Source: Ekhidna sp051379705 (lineage in GTDB: Bacteria; Bacteroidota; Bacteroidia; Cytophagales; Cyclobacteriaceae). Taken from it: DNA of 64,000 nt. The position numbers and the translations under genes were made by a program. The stretch is from NCBI RefSeq assembly GCF_051379705.1, contig NZ_CP179868.1, positions 1,612,001 through 1,676,000 on the forward strand. Direction: 5' to 3'. The notes under the pieces are model-generated. The model saw nothing but the letters and a program-made list of their open reading frames with translations, was not told where the DNA came from and did no database searches. Numbering within the stretch: position 1 is the first letter of the stretch; each line of letters begins with the position of its first letter. This document shows, one piece after another, positions 1-8,409 of this stretch.

Positions 1-588
1 GACCATCAAATCGTTATTGACGGACTTAAACTCGTCTTAAGCTCAAGGGAGGATTTTGAAGTGGTTGGAGAAGCTTCAAACGGGTTGGAAGTCCTTGATT
101 TCCTATCAAAGAACTCAGCTCATATTGTGGTTCTCGACATTAACATGCCCGAAATGGACGGGATAAAATGTGCTAAAAAAATAAAGGCGCTATACCCAAA
201 AACCAAGGTGATCATTTTGACAATGTATGCTCAAAAATCCTTTGTGGAGGAAATAATTAAAATTGGTATCGATGGTTGCTTACTCAAAAACAATACGGGA
301 AAAGAGCTTTCTGATGCTATCGCCAGAGTACACAGTGGAAAATCCTATTATGATCAAATTCAAAACTTCAACAAAGATGATTCCGAAACAAAGGAGTACC
401 CACTAAGTGAACGTGAAATAGAAATAATAAGAAAACTCGCCGATGGCATGACAAGTGCTCAAATCTCCGATGCTCTTTTCATCTCTGAGCATACGGTTAA
501 GACTCATCGCAAGAATATCTTGAAAAAACTAAACATCCACAGCAGTTCAGAGCTCATTCAGTACGCCTTGAACCAAGGCGTCATCTAA
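1..588 (+). CDS. LuxR/NarL-family response regulator (5' partial)
   Basis: The reading frame is open from base 1, so the start lies before the window. The visible 195 residues hold most of a receiver domain: an acidic-pocket remnant (DHQIVIDGL), the phospho-acceptor Asp in VVLDINMPEMDG, the Thr of the ILTMY stretch and the conserved Lys in CLLKN. A C-terminal LuxR-type helix-turn-helix (LSEREIEIIRKLADGMTSA, then HTVKTHRKNI) occupies about the last 65 residues. Such proteins are phosphorylated by a sensor kinase and bind DNA as dimers. The kinase is not in the window, so the signal is unknown. An internal GTG at 61 is not the start, because the receiver fold needs the residues before it. Confidence 0.93.
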   Translation, partial: DHQIVIDGLKLVLSSREDFEVVGEASNGLEVLDFLSKNSAHIVVLDINMPEMDGIKCAKKIKALYPKTKVIILTMYAQKSFVEEIIKIGIDGCLLKNNTGKELSDAIARVHSGKSYYDQIQNFNKDDSETKEYPLSEREIEIIRKLADGMTSAQISDALFISEHTVKTHRKNILKKLNIHSSSELIQYALNQGVI

Positions 589-652
589 ATTAAGTATACA
601 TTTGGTGAGCCCGCCACATTCTTAATTGCAAACAAGAACAATTGATTGCCTA

Positions 653-676
653 TTTGGAATTGAAACCAATTCCAAA
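653..676. repeat. Perfect 10-bp hairpin just upstream of the M23 lipoprotein start
   Basis: TTTGGAATTG, loop AAAC, then CAATTCCAAA. The hairpin ends 5 nt before the ATG at 682 and has no U-tract after it, so it does not look like a terminator. It could be an operator or an mRNA structure that affects initiation; this is inference. Confidence 0.6.
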
Positions 677-681
677 AGATC

Positions 682-1980
682 ATGATCAATAAGCAATCCA
701 TTATTCTTTCCCTCATAATTTTGAATATTTCATGTTCCAATAAATCCGATGACAATGTAATCGCTGACTCAGATAGCGACGGAATAGAAGACATCCTTGA
801 TAATTGTCCTAAAAGCTTCAACCCCGACCAAGAAGATCAGGATGATGACGGCATTGGGGACATCTGCGATGATAATAATAACATTTCAATCACCTCCTTT
901 CCTCATATCTATGAGACTATTGTCCTCCAAAATCCTAATATGCCAGACATCGCAGATAAAAATTCAAATTATGATTTCGCTTTTCCTGTATTATCCGATA
1001 GTTGGACTTCCGAGTCCTATTCACAAGACGACCAAGCAGTAATCTGGATTGGTCAATATGGACTAAGATACTTATCGGGTAATGAGTCAACCAATCGACA
1101 AGACATGCATGGAGGAATGGATACAAATAAAAAGTTCATTTCAAATAATGTAAACTTTGACTGTGATGAGGGCTCACCAGCTTCTGTCTACAGCTTATGC
1201 GACGGAATGGTTTACGATTTCAGGTCTGAAAAGAATGATGTATATATAGAATGTGACCAGTTGCTTGAATATGCGGATGGAACAACATCAACCTTACGTA
1301 ATGTATATCGACATATGTCCTCTGTAAAAGCGGAGGTTCAAGTTACACAAGAGACCTACAGAATTGCCAAAGGGGAATATATAGGAGAAATGGGTTCCAA
1401 AGGAGCAAACAATTGCCATTTGCATCTTGACTTAAAGAATGAAGATCACTATTTGCACCCCGGCAGACTTTTTAATCCTAAAGCCTCTCCATATTACCAA
1501 GCACTCCAGAGTTCAACCGATGTAGACATACGAATGCTGGGCTTTTCCGAAAGTAACAATGAAGTATACTTTCGAATCGGAATTCGTGGTAATATACTTT
1601 CAGTGCTATCTATAAAAATTGAAAATGAAAAAATAGATCTATCGGAGACGCTTAATTTTGAAAAAAGACAGGAAATTGAGTCTACATCCGAAAGAGATAA
1701 CTCTGTATTTGACCACTGGTCAATTTTCGCATATCCGTTCAATGGCTTTGCTAATGCGCAAATTCGCTATGAGAATGTGAAAGACGATCTACCTGAAATC
1801 TATCCAGGAAGCAATAAGAGAGAGAAACCTTATCCAATAAGCTCAGAAGATCATACATTATATGGTGAAGCATCACTGGTTTATGATATTGTGGTAAACG
1901 ATGTGGGGAGAGATGTACTTTCCTATTTCAATATTCAAATATGTGACCTTTATGGAAATTGCATTTCCATAAAGGAATAA
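682..1980 (+). CDS. M23-type metallopeptidase lipoprotein with thrombospondin type 3 repeats
   Basis: The 432-residue protein starts with a short lipoprotein signal (lipobox ISC, Cys18). Residues about 28-65 are Asp-rich thrombospondin type 3 calcium-binding repeats (DSDGIEDILDNCP, then DQDDDGIGDICDD). The middle has the zinc-ligand pattern of the M23 (lysostaphin/LytM) fold: H143-G-G-M-D147 and H246-L-H248. M23 enzymes cut peptide cross-links in peptidoglycan or other peptides outside the cytoplasm. The C-terminal 160 residues look like a beta-rich domain that I do not recognise. The protein is probably anchored in the outer or inner membrane. It is transcribed alone, after the response regulator, from a gap that contains a strong hairpin. 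Loss of catalysis cannot be excluded, since only the metal-ligand motifs are visible. Confidence 0.75.
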   Translation: MINKQSIILSLIILNISCSNKSDDNVIADSDSDGIEDILDNCPKSFNPDQEDQDDDGIGDICDDNNNISITSFPHIYETIVLQNPNMPDIADKNSNYDFAFPVLSDSWTSESYSQDDQAVIWIGQYGLRYLSGNESTNRQDMHGGMDTNKKFISNNVNFDCDEGSPASVYSLCDGMVYDFRSEKNDVYIECDQLLEYADGTTSTLRNVYRHMSSVKAEVQVTQETYRIAKGEYIGEMGSKGANNCHLHLDLKNEDHYLHPGRLFNPKASPYYQALQSSTDVDIRMLGFSESNNEVYFRIGIRGNILSVLSIKIENEKIDLSETLNFEKRQEIESTSERDNSVFDHWSIFAYPFNGFANAQIRYENVKDDLPEIYPGSNKREKPYPISSEDHTLYGEASLVYDIVVNDVGRDVLSYFNIQICDLYGNCISIKE

Positions 1981-2014
1981 TTCTATATTAATTATTTTTT
2001 AAATACGATTCTCC

Positions 2015-2022
2015 TATATTTG
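2015..2022 (+). promoter_or_regulatory. -7 element upstream of rplS
   Basis: TATATTTG fits the Bacteroidota -7 consensus TAnnTTTG, 38 nt before the rplS start. No clear TTG lies at the -33 distance, so the call rests on the -7 box alone. Confidence 0.5.
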
Positions 2023-2060
2023 CACTCCTTTTTCAAACAACTCAGCAAAGGAGTATAGAA

Positions 2061-2426
2061 ATGAGCACAGAATTATTGAATATAGTAGCGGAAGAATACA
2101 AAGACGTAAAGTCTAATCATCCTTCATTCGGACCTGGTGACACCATAAATGTTCACTACAAAATTAAAGAAGGTAATAAGGAGCGTGTTCAGCAGTTCCA
2201 GGGAACTGTGATGACAATAAATAACAAAAACTCGAACGGCGAGACATTCACAGTACGAAAAGTTTCCGGAGATATCGCTGTAGAAAGAATCTTCCCTATC
2301 CTCACTCCAAACATCGAAAAAATCGAAGTGCTTAGAAGAGGGAAGGTAAGAAGAGCTAAACTCTACTACCTACGAGGAAGAAAAGGAAAAGCCGCTCGAA
2401 TCAAAGAGAAGCTTACCAAAAAATAA
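2061..2426 (+). CDS. rplS: 50S ribosomal protein L19
   Basis: The 121-residue protein matches L19 in length and motifs: FGPGDTINVHYKIKEGNKER near the N-terminus, a basic KVRRAKLYYLRGRKGKAARI stretch and a Lys-rich end. L19 sits at the interface between the 30S and 50S subunits. The gene has its own -7 promoter element upstream and an intrinsic terminator right after the stop, so it is probably monocistronic here, without the trmD/rimM neighbours seen in Proteobacteria. Confidence 0.98.
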   Translation: MSTELLNIVAEEYKDVKSNHPSFGPGDTINVHYKIKEGNKERVQQFQGTVMTINNKNSNGETFTVRKVSGDIAVERIFPILTPNIEKIEVLRRGKVRRAKLYYLRGRKGKAARIKEKLTKK

Positions 2427-2432
2427 AATTTT

Positions 2433-2466
2433 AAATCCCTTGCCAAATGGCGAGGGATTTTTGTTT
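2433..2466 (+). terminator. Intrinsic terminator after rplS
   Basis: A 12-bp stem (AAATCCCTTGCC with GGCGAGGGATTT, one G-U pair) with a 4-nt loop or less, followed by TTGTTT. It starts 7 nt after the rplS stop. Confidence 0.85.
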
Positions 2467-2499
2467 CTACCTAATGCTCCTTATTAATTTAGCTATTCC

Positions 2500-3270
2500 A
2501 TGGAGCTACACTTCACAAAATATCAAGGAACAGGTAATGATTTCATCCTGATTGATGATCGAGATGAAAAATTATCACTAAGTACACAACTCGTTCAAAA
2601 GCTGTGTGATCGACGTTTCGGTATAGGAGCAGATGGGATGATCTTGATTCAAAATCATCCAGATCTGGACTATCGAATGGTCTATTTTAACTCTGATGGT
2701 ACCCAAAGTTTATGTGGAAACGGCTCCAGATGCGGGTTCGCTTTTGCCCAATCACTTAGAATGGTCGACACAGAAGCCAACTTTGAAACTACAGATGGCA
2801 TTCACCAGATAAAAATGGAAGATGGCAAGATTCATTTTCAGCTTTTTGATGTTGATCAGCTAAACAAAATCAATGAGGACGAATGGTTCATAAACACCGG
2901 ATCACCACATCATATAGTCATTTCCCCGGATGTTAGAGCCGAAGACATAGTCTCAAAAGGCAGGAAAATAAGAAATTCACCGGCCTATTCCAGACATAAT
3001 GGCACTAATGTCAACTTTGCACAGCTTTTGCAAGGAAAAGTGAAAATCAGGACTTATGAAAGAGGAGTAGAAGATGAAACACTAAGCTGCGGTACAGGCG
3101 CAACTGCTGTTGGCATCATGGCTGGTAAACTTGGCTTCAAAAGCCCCGTTCATATCCAAACCATGGGAGGTGAATTAAGTGTCTCCTTCAAGAAAAACGG
3201 AGATGTATTTACAGATATTTGGTTAGCCGGACCAGCCGAAAAAGTGTTTGAAGGAAGTGTAATAATCTAA
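2500..3270 (+). CDS. dapF: Diaminopimelate epimerase
   Basis: The enzyme turns LL-diaminopimelate into the meso form, the last step before DapDC in lysine synthesis and the source of the peptidoglycan cross-linking residue. Length (256 aa) is typical. The two catalytic cysteines are visible in the standard motifs: C72 in LCGNGSRCG and C197 in LSCGTGATA. The N-terminal FTKYQGTGNDFILID motif is also standard. The gene follows the rplS terminator and precedes secA by 114 bp. lysA, which uses its product, lies 49 kb away in this window. Confidence 0.97.
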   Translation: MELHFTKYQGTGNDFILIDDRDEKLSLSTQLVQKLCDRRFGIGADGMILIQNHPDLDYRMVYFNSDGTQSLCGNGSRCGFAFAQSLRMVDTEANFETTDGIHQIKMEDGKIHFQLFDVDQLNKINEDEWFINTGSPHHIVISPDVRAEDIVSKGRKIRNSPAYSRHNGTNVNFAQLLQGKVKIRTYERGVEDETLSCGTGATAVGIMAGKLGFKSPVHIQTMGGELSVSFKKNGDVFTDIWLAGPAEKVFEGSVII

Positions 3271-3384
3271 TCACTCTTACATTAAACCATTATAACTTTA
3301 AGGCCTTATAAAAAAGGCTAAATTTTAAAAAACTGACGGCCAATACTTAATGATAAAGTGAGGCCTCTAAAATAAAATTTTTCA

Positions 3385-6300
3385 ATGCTAAACTCGATTA
3401 CGAAGGGATTTGCCAAAATTTTTGGTACGAAGACAGAGAAAGATCTAAAAGAACTTACCCCGTTTGTCGGACTTATCAATGCTGAATTTGATAAGCTTGG
3501 TAACATCAGCGATGATGAACTAAGAGGAAAAACTGCCGAACTAAAGGGCATTATTAAAGACCGGCTAAAAAACATCGATGATGAAATCGAAGCACTTCAC
3601 AAGCAAGTGGAAGATGATCAATCGCTAGACGTTCACCAAAAAGAAGAGATTTTCGCTCAGATTGATAAACTAGAAAGCGATCGTGATGTAGAACTGGAAA
3701 AAGTGCTGATTGAAATCCTTCCCACAGGATTCGCTGTGGTGAAAGAAACAGCCAGACGATTTGCAGAGAACGAAAAGCTGACGGTTCAAGCAACACAGCA
3801 TGACCATGAAATCTCCGCTAAGAAAAGTAACGTTGAAATAAATGGGGAAACCGCAACCTGGAAAAACAAATGGTTAGCCGCTGGTAACGAAGTAGTTTGG
3901 AACATGGTCCACTATGATGTTCAGCTTATTGGTGGAGTCGTACTTCATCAGGGTAAAATTGCGGAGATGCAGACTGGTGAAGGTAAAACCCTTGTTGCAA
4001 CACTTCCTGCTTATCTAAATGCCCTTGCAGAAAGAGGAGTGCACATTGTAACCGTTAATGATTATCTAGCCAAAAGAGACGCAGAATGGAATGCTCCTAT
4101 TTTCGAATTTCATGGATTGAGAATTGACTGCATTGACAATCATCAGCCAAACTCTCCGGAGCGTAGAAACGCCTACATGGCGGACATTACCTACGGAACT
4201 AACAATGAATTCGGCTTTGACTACCTGAGAGACAATATGTCGAGAAGTCCTGAGGAGCTGGTGCAAAAGAAACACCATTACGCGATGGTCGATGAGGTAG
4301 ACTCAGTTTTAATTGATGATGCTCGTACACCACTAATCATCTCAGGCCCTATTCCAAAGGGAGATGAACATGAGTTTTATGACTTGAAACCTCGAATTCA
4401 ACGTCTAGTGGATGCGCAGCGAAAAATGGTGAGTGACTATCTGAATGAAGCTAAAAAACTTATAAAAGAAGGAAATGAGGCTGAAGCGGGACTTTCATTA
4501 TTCCGAGCCTTCCGTGGACTCCCGAAAAGTAAACCACTCATCAAGTTTATGAGTGAGACCGGAATCAAGCAGATACTTCAAAAAACAGAAAACATTTACC
4601 TGGCAGACAATCAAAAGAGAATGCCAGAAGCCGATGAGCCTCTCTATTTCACCATCGATGAAAAAATTAACAGCATCGATCTTACAGAAAAAGGCATTGA
4701 CTTGATTACCGGAGAGGGAGAAGACACCAATTTCTTTATCCTTCCGGACATTGGGGATGAAATTGCCCAGCTGGAAAAAGATGAAGAAGTATCTGAAACA
4801 GATAAGCTTCAGAAAAAAGAATCTATCATCCGCGATTATAATATTAAAGGTCAGCGAATTCACTCCGTTAATCAGCTCCTAAAAGCGTACTGCATGTACG
4901 AGAAGGACACTGAATATGTGGTGATGGACGATAAAGTAAAGATTGTAGATGAGCAGACGGGTCGTATCATGGAAGGTCGACGCTACTCTGACGGACTTCA
5001 CCAGGCCATTGAGGCAAAAGAAAATGTGAAGGTTGAAGATGCAACCCAAACCTATGCTACAATCACACTTCAGAATTACTTCCGTATGTACCACAAGCTT
5101 GCTGGTATGACTGGAACAGCCGAAACCGAGGCTGGAGAATTCTGGGACATCTACGAACTTGATGTAGTGGTGATTCCGACCAATCGCCCTATTGCTCGAA
5201 AGGATGTAAATGATAAAGTCTATAAGACTATTCGTGAAAAATTTAATGCAGTAGCTGAAGAAGTCGTTGAGCTTACCCAGGCTGGACGTCCAGTTCTTGT
5301 TGGTACCACATCCGTAGAAATTTCTGAATTACTCAGTAGAATGCTACAGATGCGAAACATCAAGCATCAAGTATTAAATGCTAAGCAGCATGCCAAAGAA
5401 GCAGATGTTGTTGCTGAAGCTGGTAAGCCGGGAGCCGTAACCATTGCTACCAACATGGCAGGCCGAGGTACAGACATTAAGCTAACTGATGAAGTGAAGT
5501 CAGCAGGTGGCCTTGCGATTATTGGTACTGAGCGACACGAATCAAGAAGGGTTGACAGGCAGCTGAGAGGTAGATCAGGTCGTCAAGGAGACCCAGGATC
5601 ATCTCAGTTTTACGTGTCCTTAGAAGATAACTTGATGCGCCTCTTCATGTCCGATCGAGTGGCTAAGATTATGGACAGGTTAGGTCTACAAGAAGGAGAA
5701 GTAATTCAGCACTCGATGATTACTAAATCCATTGAGCGAGCTCAGCGGAAAGTAGAAGAAAACAACTTTGCGATTCGGAAAAACCTACTCGAGTATGACG
5801 ATGTGATGAACAGTCAGCGAGAGGTTATCTATAAACGCAGAAAAAATGCCTTATACGGCGAGCGTCTTGAACTTGATGTTCTAAACATGTTATTAGAAAC
5901 GTGTGAGGACATTATTTTCAATGCAAAAGGGCAAAATGATCTTGATAGCTTGAAACTCAATGCCATTTCGATTCTTGGTCTTGATTTCAATATCACACAA
6001 GAAGAGCTCGAAAAAAGTGATGAAAATGTACTCTCTGAAAAGCTATATAAAGAAGCTTTGGAGAATTACCATCAGAAAAATCAGCACATCACCGATAAAG
6101 CATTGCCAATTCTAAAGCAGTTGGAATTGACAAGAGGTGCTACGCTTGAAAATGTTTTAGTACCATTCACAGATGGCAAAAAACAAATTGGCACTTCGGT
6201 AAATCTAAAAAGAGCAGTAGAAACAGACGGCAAAGAAGTCACCCTGGAAATGGAGAAAATGATTGCACTAGCAACCATCGACCTTCTGTGGAAAGAGCAT

Positions 6301-6738
6301 TTGAGAGACATGGATGACCTTCGTCAAAGTGTACGAAATGCTCAGTACGAGCAAAAAGATCCGCTGCTGATTTACAAGTTTGAAGGTTTCGAAATGTTCA
6401 AGCGTTTCATCGGCAAGGTGAACGAAGAAACCATTTCCTTCCTATTTAAAGCTGAAATTCCGGTAGAACAGGCAGATGATGTACAAGCTGCTCAGAAACA
6501 ACGAACAGCAAGAAATTATAAAGAACAAAAGGATGAAAGTAGATCTGCCTTAGCTGGTCCTGATGGTGGAAACAGACCTCCGGTTCAGCAACAAACTCAG
6601 CCTGTTCAATCTCAGAAAATTGCGAGCAGAAATCAGCGAGTCAATGTGCAATATGCCGATGGATCTGTAAAGAAAGATGTGAAATACAAAACTGTTGAAG
6701 ACGACATTAAGAGTAATAAATGCGTGCTAATAGACTGA
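3385..6738 (+). CDS. secA: Preprotein translocase ATPase SecA
   Basis: SecA is the cytosolic motor that pushes unfolded preproteins through SecYEG. Walker A is at residues 197-202 (TGEGKT) and Walker B is D303-E-V-D306. Helicase-like motifs GTDI and RGRSGRQGDPG follow in NBD2. At 1117 residues it is much longer than the about 900 of E. coli SecA; extra segments lie near the N-terminus (charged, residues about 45-90) and in the region after Walker B (about 330-480), as is common in Bacteroidota. The C-terminus is a Gln-rich linker and a short basic tail; the zinc-binding SEC-C motif (CxCxSG) that binds SecB in Proteobacteria is absent. The stop overlaps the next start by 19 bp. Confidence 0.98.
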   Translation: MLNSITKGFAKIFGTKTEKDLKELTPFVGLINAEFDKLGNISDDELRGKTAELKGIIKDRLKNIDDEIEALHKQVEDDQSLDVHQKEEIFAQIDKLESDRDVELEKVLIEILPTGFAVVKETARRFAENEKLTVQATQHDHEISAKKSNVEINGETATWKNKWLAAGNEVVWNMVHYDVQLIGGVVLHQGKIAEMQTGEGKTLVATLPAYLNALAERGVHIVTVNDYLAKRDAEWNAPIFEFHGLRIDCIDNHQPNSPERRNAYMADITYGTNNEFGFDYLRDNMSRSPEELVQKKHHYAMVDEVDSVLIDDARTPLIISGPIPKGDEHEFYDLKPRIQRLVDAQRKMVSDYLNEAKKLIKEGNEAEAGLSLFRAFRGLPKSKPLIKFMSETGIKQILQKTENIYLADNQKRMPEADEPLYFTIDEKINSIDLTEKGIDLITGEGEDTNFFILPDIGDEIAQLEKDEEVSETDKLQKKESIIRDYNIKGQRIHSVNQLLKAYCMYEKDTEYVVMDDKVKIVDEQTGRIMEGRRYSDGLHQAIEAKENVKVEDATQTYATITLQNYFRMYHKLAGMTGTAETEAGEFWDIYELDVVVIPTNRPIARKDVNDKVYKTIREKFNAVAEEVVELTQAGRPVLVGTTSVEISELLSRMLQMRNIKHQVLNAKQHAKEADVVAEAGKPGAVTIATNMAGRGTDIKLTDEVKSAGGLAIIGTERHESRRVDRQLRGRSGRQGDPGSSQFYVSLEDNLMRLFMSDRVAKIMDRLGLQEGEVIQHSMITKSIERAQRKVEENNFAIRKNLLEYDDVMNSQREVIYKRRKNALYGERLELDVLNMLLETCEDIIFNAKGQNDLDSLKLNAISILGLDFNITQEELEKSDENVLSEKLYKEALENYHQKNQHITDKALPILKQLELTRGATLENVLVPFTDGKKQIGTSVNLKRAVETDGKEVTLEMEKMIALATIDLLWKEHLRDMDDLRQSVRNAQYEQKDPLLIYKFEGFEMFKRFIGKVNEETISFLFKAEIPVEQADDVQAAQKQRTARNYKEQKDESRSALAGPDGGNRPPVQQQTQPVQSQKIASRNQRVNVQYADGSVKKDVKYKTVEDDIKSNKCVLID

Positions 6739-7223
6739 TCATATTGTTGCTTCTTGTGGCCTGTAAGGCAACGACACCATCGTCCTCATCAAGTTCGTAC
6801 ACAGAGGACCTGAGTATTCACCGTCCAGTGATCATGCCGACAGAGGAGGATGATCAACAATCAGACAATTCAGTAGAACCACAGAAAGAACCCTACACAC
6901 CACTTTCAGGTCATATTAAACAAGAGTTGGATAGTATCTCCAAAGTGGCTTTTGAGCAAAATAAAGAAGGTAGATATGTTGACGGGTATGTGATTCAGGT
7001 CTACTCTGGTAATAGCCGAGAGGCAGCCAATCAAGCCAGATCCAAAATGTATGAATTTTTTGCTGAGTTAGAGCCTAAAGTATCCTATCATCAGCCCAAC
7101 TTTCGGGTTAAAGCCGGCAAATTCACCAATCGCTTGAAAGCCAATCGCGTCCATCAACAGGTAAAAGAAGAATTCCCGAGAGCACTACTACTCCCTGAAA
7201 AATTTCTGGTTAAGTATGAATGA
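6720..7223 (+). CDS. SPOR-domain lipoprotein
   Basis: The 167-residue protein starts with a lipoprotein signal (lipobox LVAC, Cys15), then a Ser/Pro-rich and acidic linker. Residues about 85-165 resemble a SPOR domain: GYVIQVYSGNSREAANQAR, then FRVKAGKFTNRLKA. SPOR domains bind peptidoglycan with denuded glycan strands, often at division sites. The start overlaps the secA end by 19 bp and the stop overlaps the next gene by 8 bp, so the three genes are probably one transcript. The exact peptidoglycan role is unknown. Confidence 0.82.
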   Translation: MRANRLIILLLLVACKATTPSSSSSSYTEDLSIHRPVIMPTEEDDQQSDNSVEPQKEPYTPLSGHIKQELDSISKVAFEQNKEGRYVDGYVIQVYSGNSREAANQARSKMYEFFAELEPKVSYHQPNFRVKAGKFTNRLKANRVHQQVKEEFPRALLLPEKFLVKYE

Positions 7224-8406
7224 CTTGACCCAAAAAATAAAATCACTATCAGAGGAATATTTCGAGGAAATACTCGAAGTAAGAAGACATATACATGCCA
7301 ATCCGGAGCTCTCATTTCAAGAGCATAATACCGCTACTTTCATTGAAACAAAACTTCATGAATTCGGCATTCAAAACACGGAACGCATCGCAGACACAGG
7401 CGTTACTTTCTGCCTGGAAGGGAAAGAAAAAGGAAAGACGATTGCGTTAAGAGCTGATATTGATGCACTTCCGATTCTTGAAAAAAACGAGGTGGATTAT
7501 AAATCCAAAAATGATGGTGTGATGCACGCATGCGGTCACGATGTTCACACATCCAACCTCTTGGGAGTAGCCAAAATACTTTCTCAGCTTACCGATCAAT
7601 TTAAAGGTACCGTCAAATTCATTTTCCAACCAGCAGAAGAAAAATCTCCCGGAGGAGCTTCCATACTAATCAAGGAAGGAATACTAAATAGTCCAGCTCC
7701 TGAAAAAATTTTGGGTCAGCATGTAATGCCGCTAATCCCCGAAGGAAAAGTCGGATTCAGGCCCGGTAAGTATATGGCAAGTGCCGATGAAGTTTACTTG
7801 ACCGTAAGAGGAAAAGGTGGTCACGCAGCAATGCCCGAAACATTCGTGGACCCAATTGCTATTTCGAGTCAGATCTTAGTGGCCCTTCAGCAGGTGGTTA
7901 GCCGAATAGGAAATCCCAAAATTCCTTCTGTGCTTTCATTTGGCAAAATTGCCGGAGGAAACGCTAACAATGTCATCCCGGACGAGGTGAAAATTGATGG
8001 CACCTTCAGAACATTCGATGAAGAATGGCGCAAGAAAGCACTTCAAAAAATTAAAGACATATCTACTGCGATAGCCTCCTCCATGGGTGGATCGTGTGAA
8101 GTTGATTTTGCTCCCGGTTACCCATTCCTTGTCAATGATGAAACATACACCATGGCAAACATTGAAGCTGCTAAGGAATATATGGGGGAAGAAAATGTAG
8201 TTGAGTTAGACCTATGGATGGCTGCAGAAGATTTTGCCTTTTACACCCACGAAATTCCAGGATGCTTTTACCGTCTGGGTACCAGAAACGAAGAAAAAGG
8301 AATTGTATCAGGAGTACACACTCCTACTTTCAATATTGATGAGAATGCTTTGAAAGTAGGCATGGGCCTCATGGCATACCTTGCCATCAAGGAGCTAAAT
8401 AGCTAA
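7216..8406 (+). CDS. M20-family amidohydrolase (N-acyl-amino-acid/peptide deacylase)
   Basis: The 396-residue protein has the M20D layout: an N-terminal catalytic part with the metal-binding HACGHDVH and the QPAEEKSPGG motif carrying the catalytic Glu pair, a dimerisation insert (VRGKGGHAAMPE), and the final HTPTFNIDE. Members remove N-acyl groups from amino acids or cut small dipeptides (hippurate hydrolase, N-acetyl-diaminopimelate deacetylase, IAA-amino-acid hydrolase). Sequence alone does not choose among these. No signal peptide, so cytoplasmic. It is the last gene of the secA transcript and ends 3 bp from the convergent porin gene. Confidence 0.92.
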   Translation: MNDLTQKIKSLSEEYFEEILEVRRHIHANPELSFQEHNTATFIETKLHEFGIQNTERIADTGVTFCLEGKEKGKTIALRADIDALPILEKNEVDYKSKNDGVMHACGHDVHTSNLLGVAKILSQLTDQFKGTVKFIFQPAEEKSPGGASILIKEGILNSPAPEKILGQHVMPLIPEGKVGFRPGKYMASADEVYLTVRGKGGHAAMPETFVDPIAISSQILVALQQVVSRIGNPKIPSVLSFGKIAGGNANNVIPDEVKIDGTFRTFDEEWRKKALQKIKDISTAIASSMGGSCEVDFAPGYPFLVNDETYTMANIEAAKEYMGEENVVELDLWMAAEDFAFYTHEIPGCFYRLGTRNEEKGIVSGVHTPTFNIDENALKVGMGLMAYLAIKELNS

Positions 8407-8409
8407 CAC

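Noticed and set aside
3330..3384. GCCTT/AAGGC hairpin before secA as a dapF terminator
   Set aside because: The stem around 3301-3320 has only 5 bp and no T-tract, so it is too weak to call.
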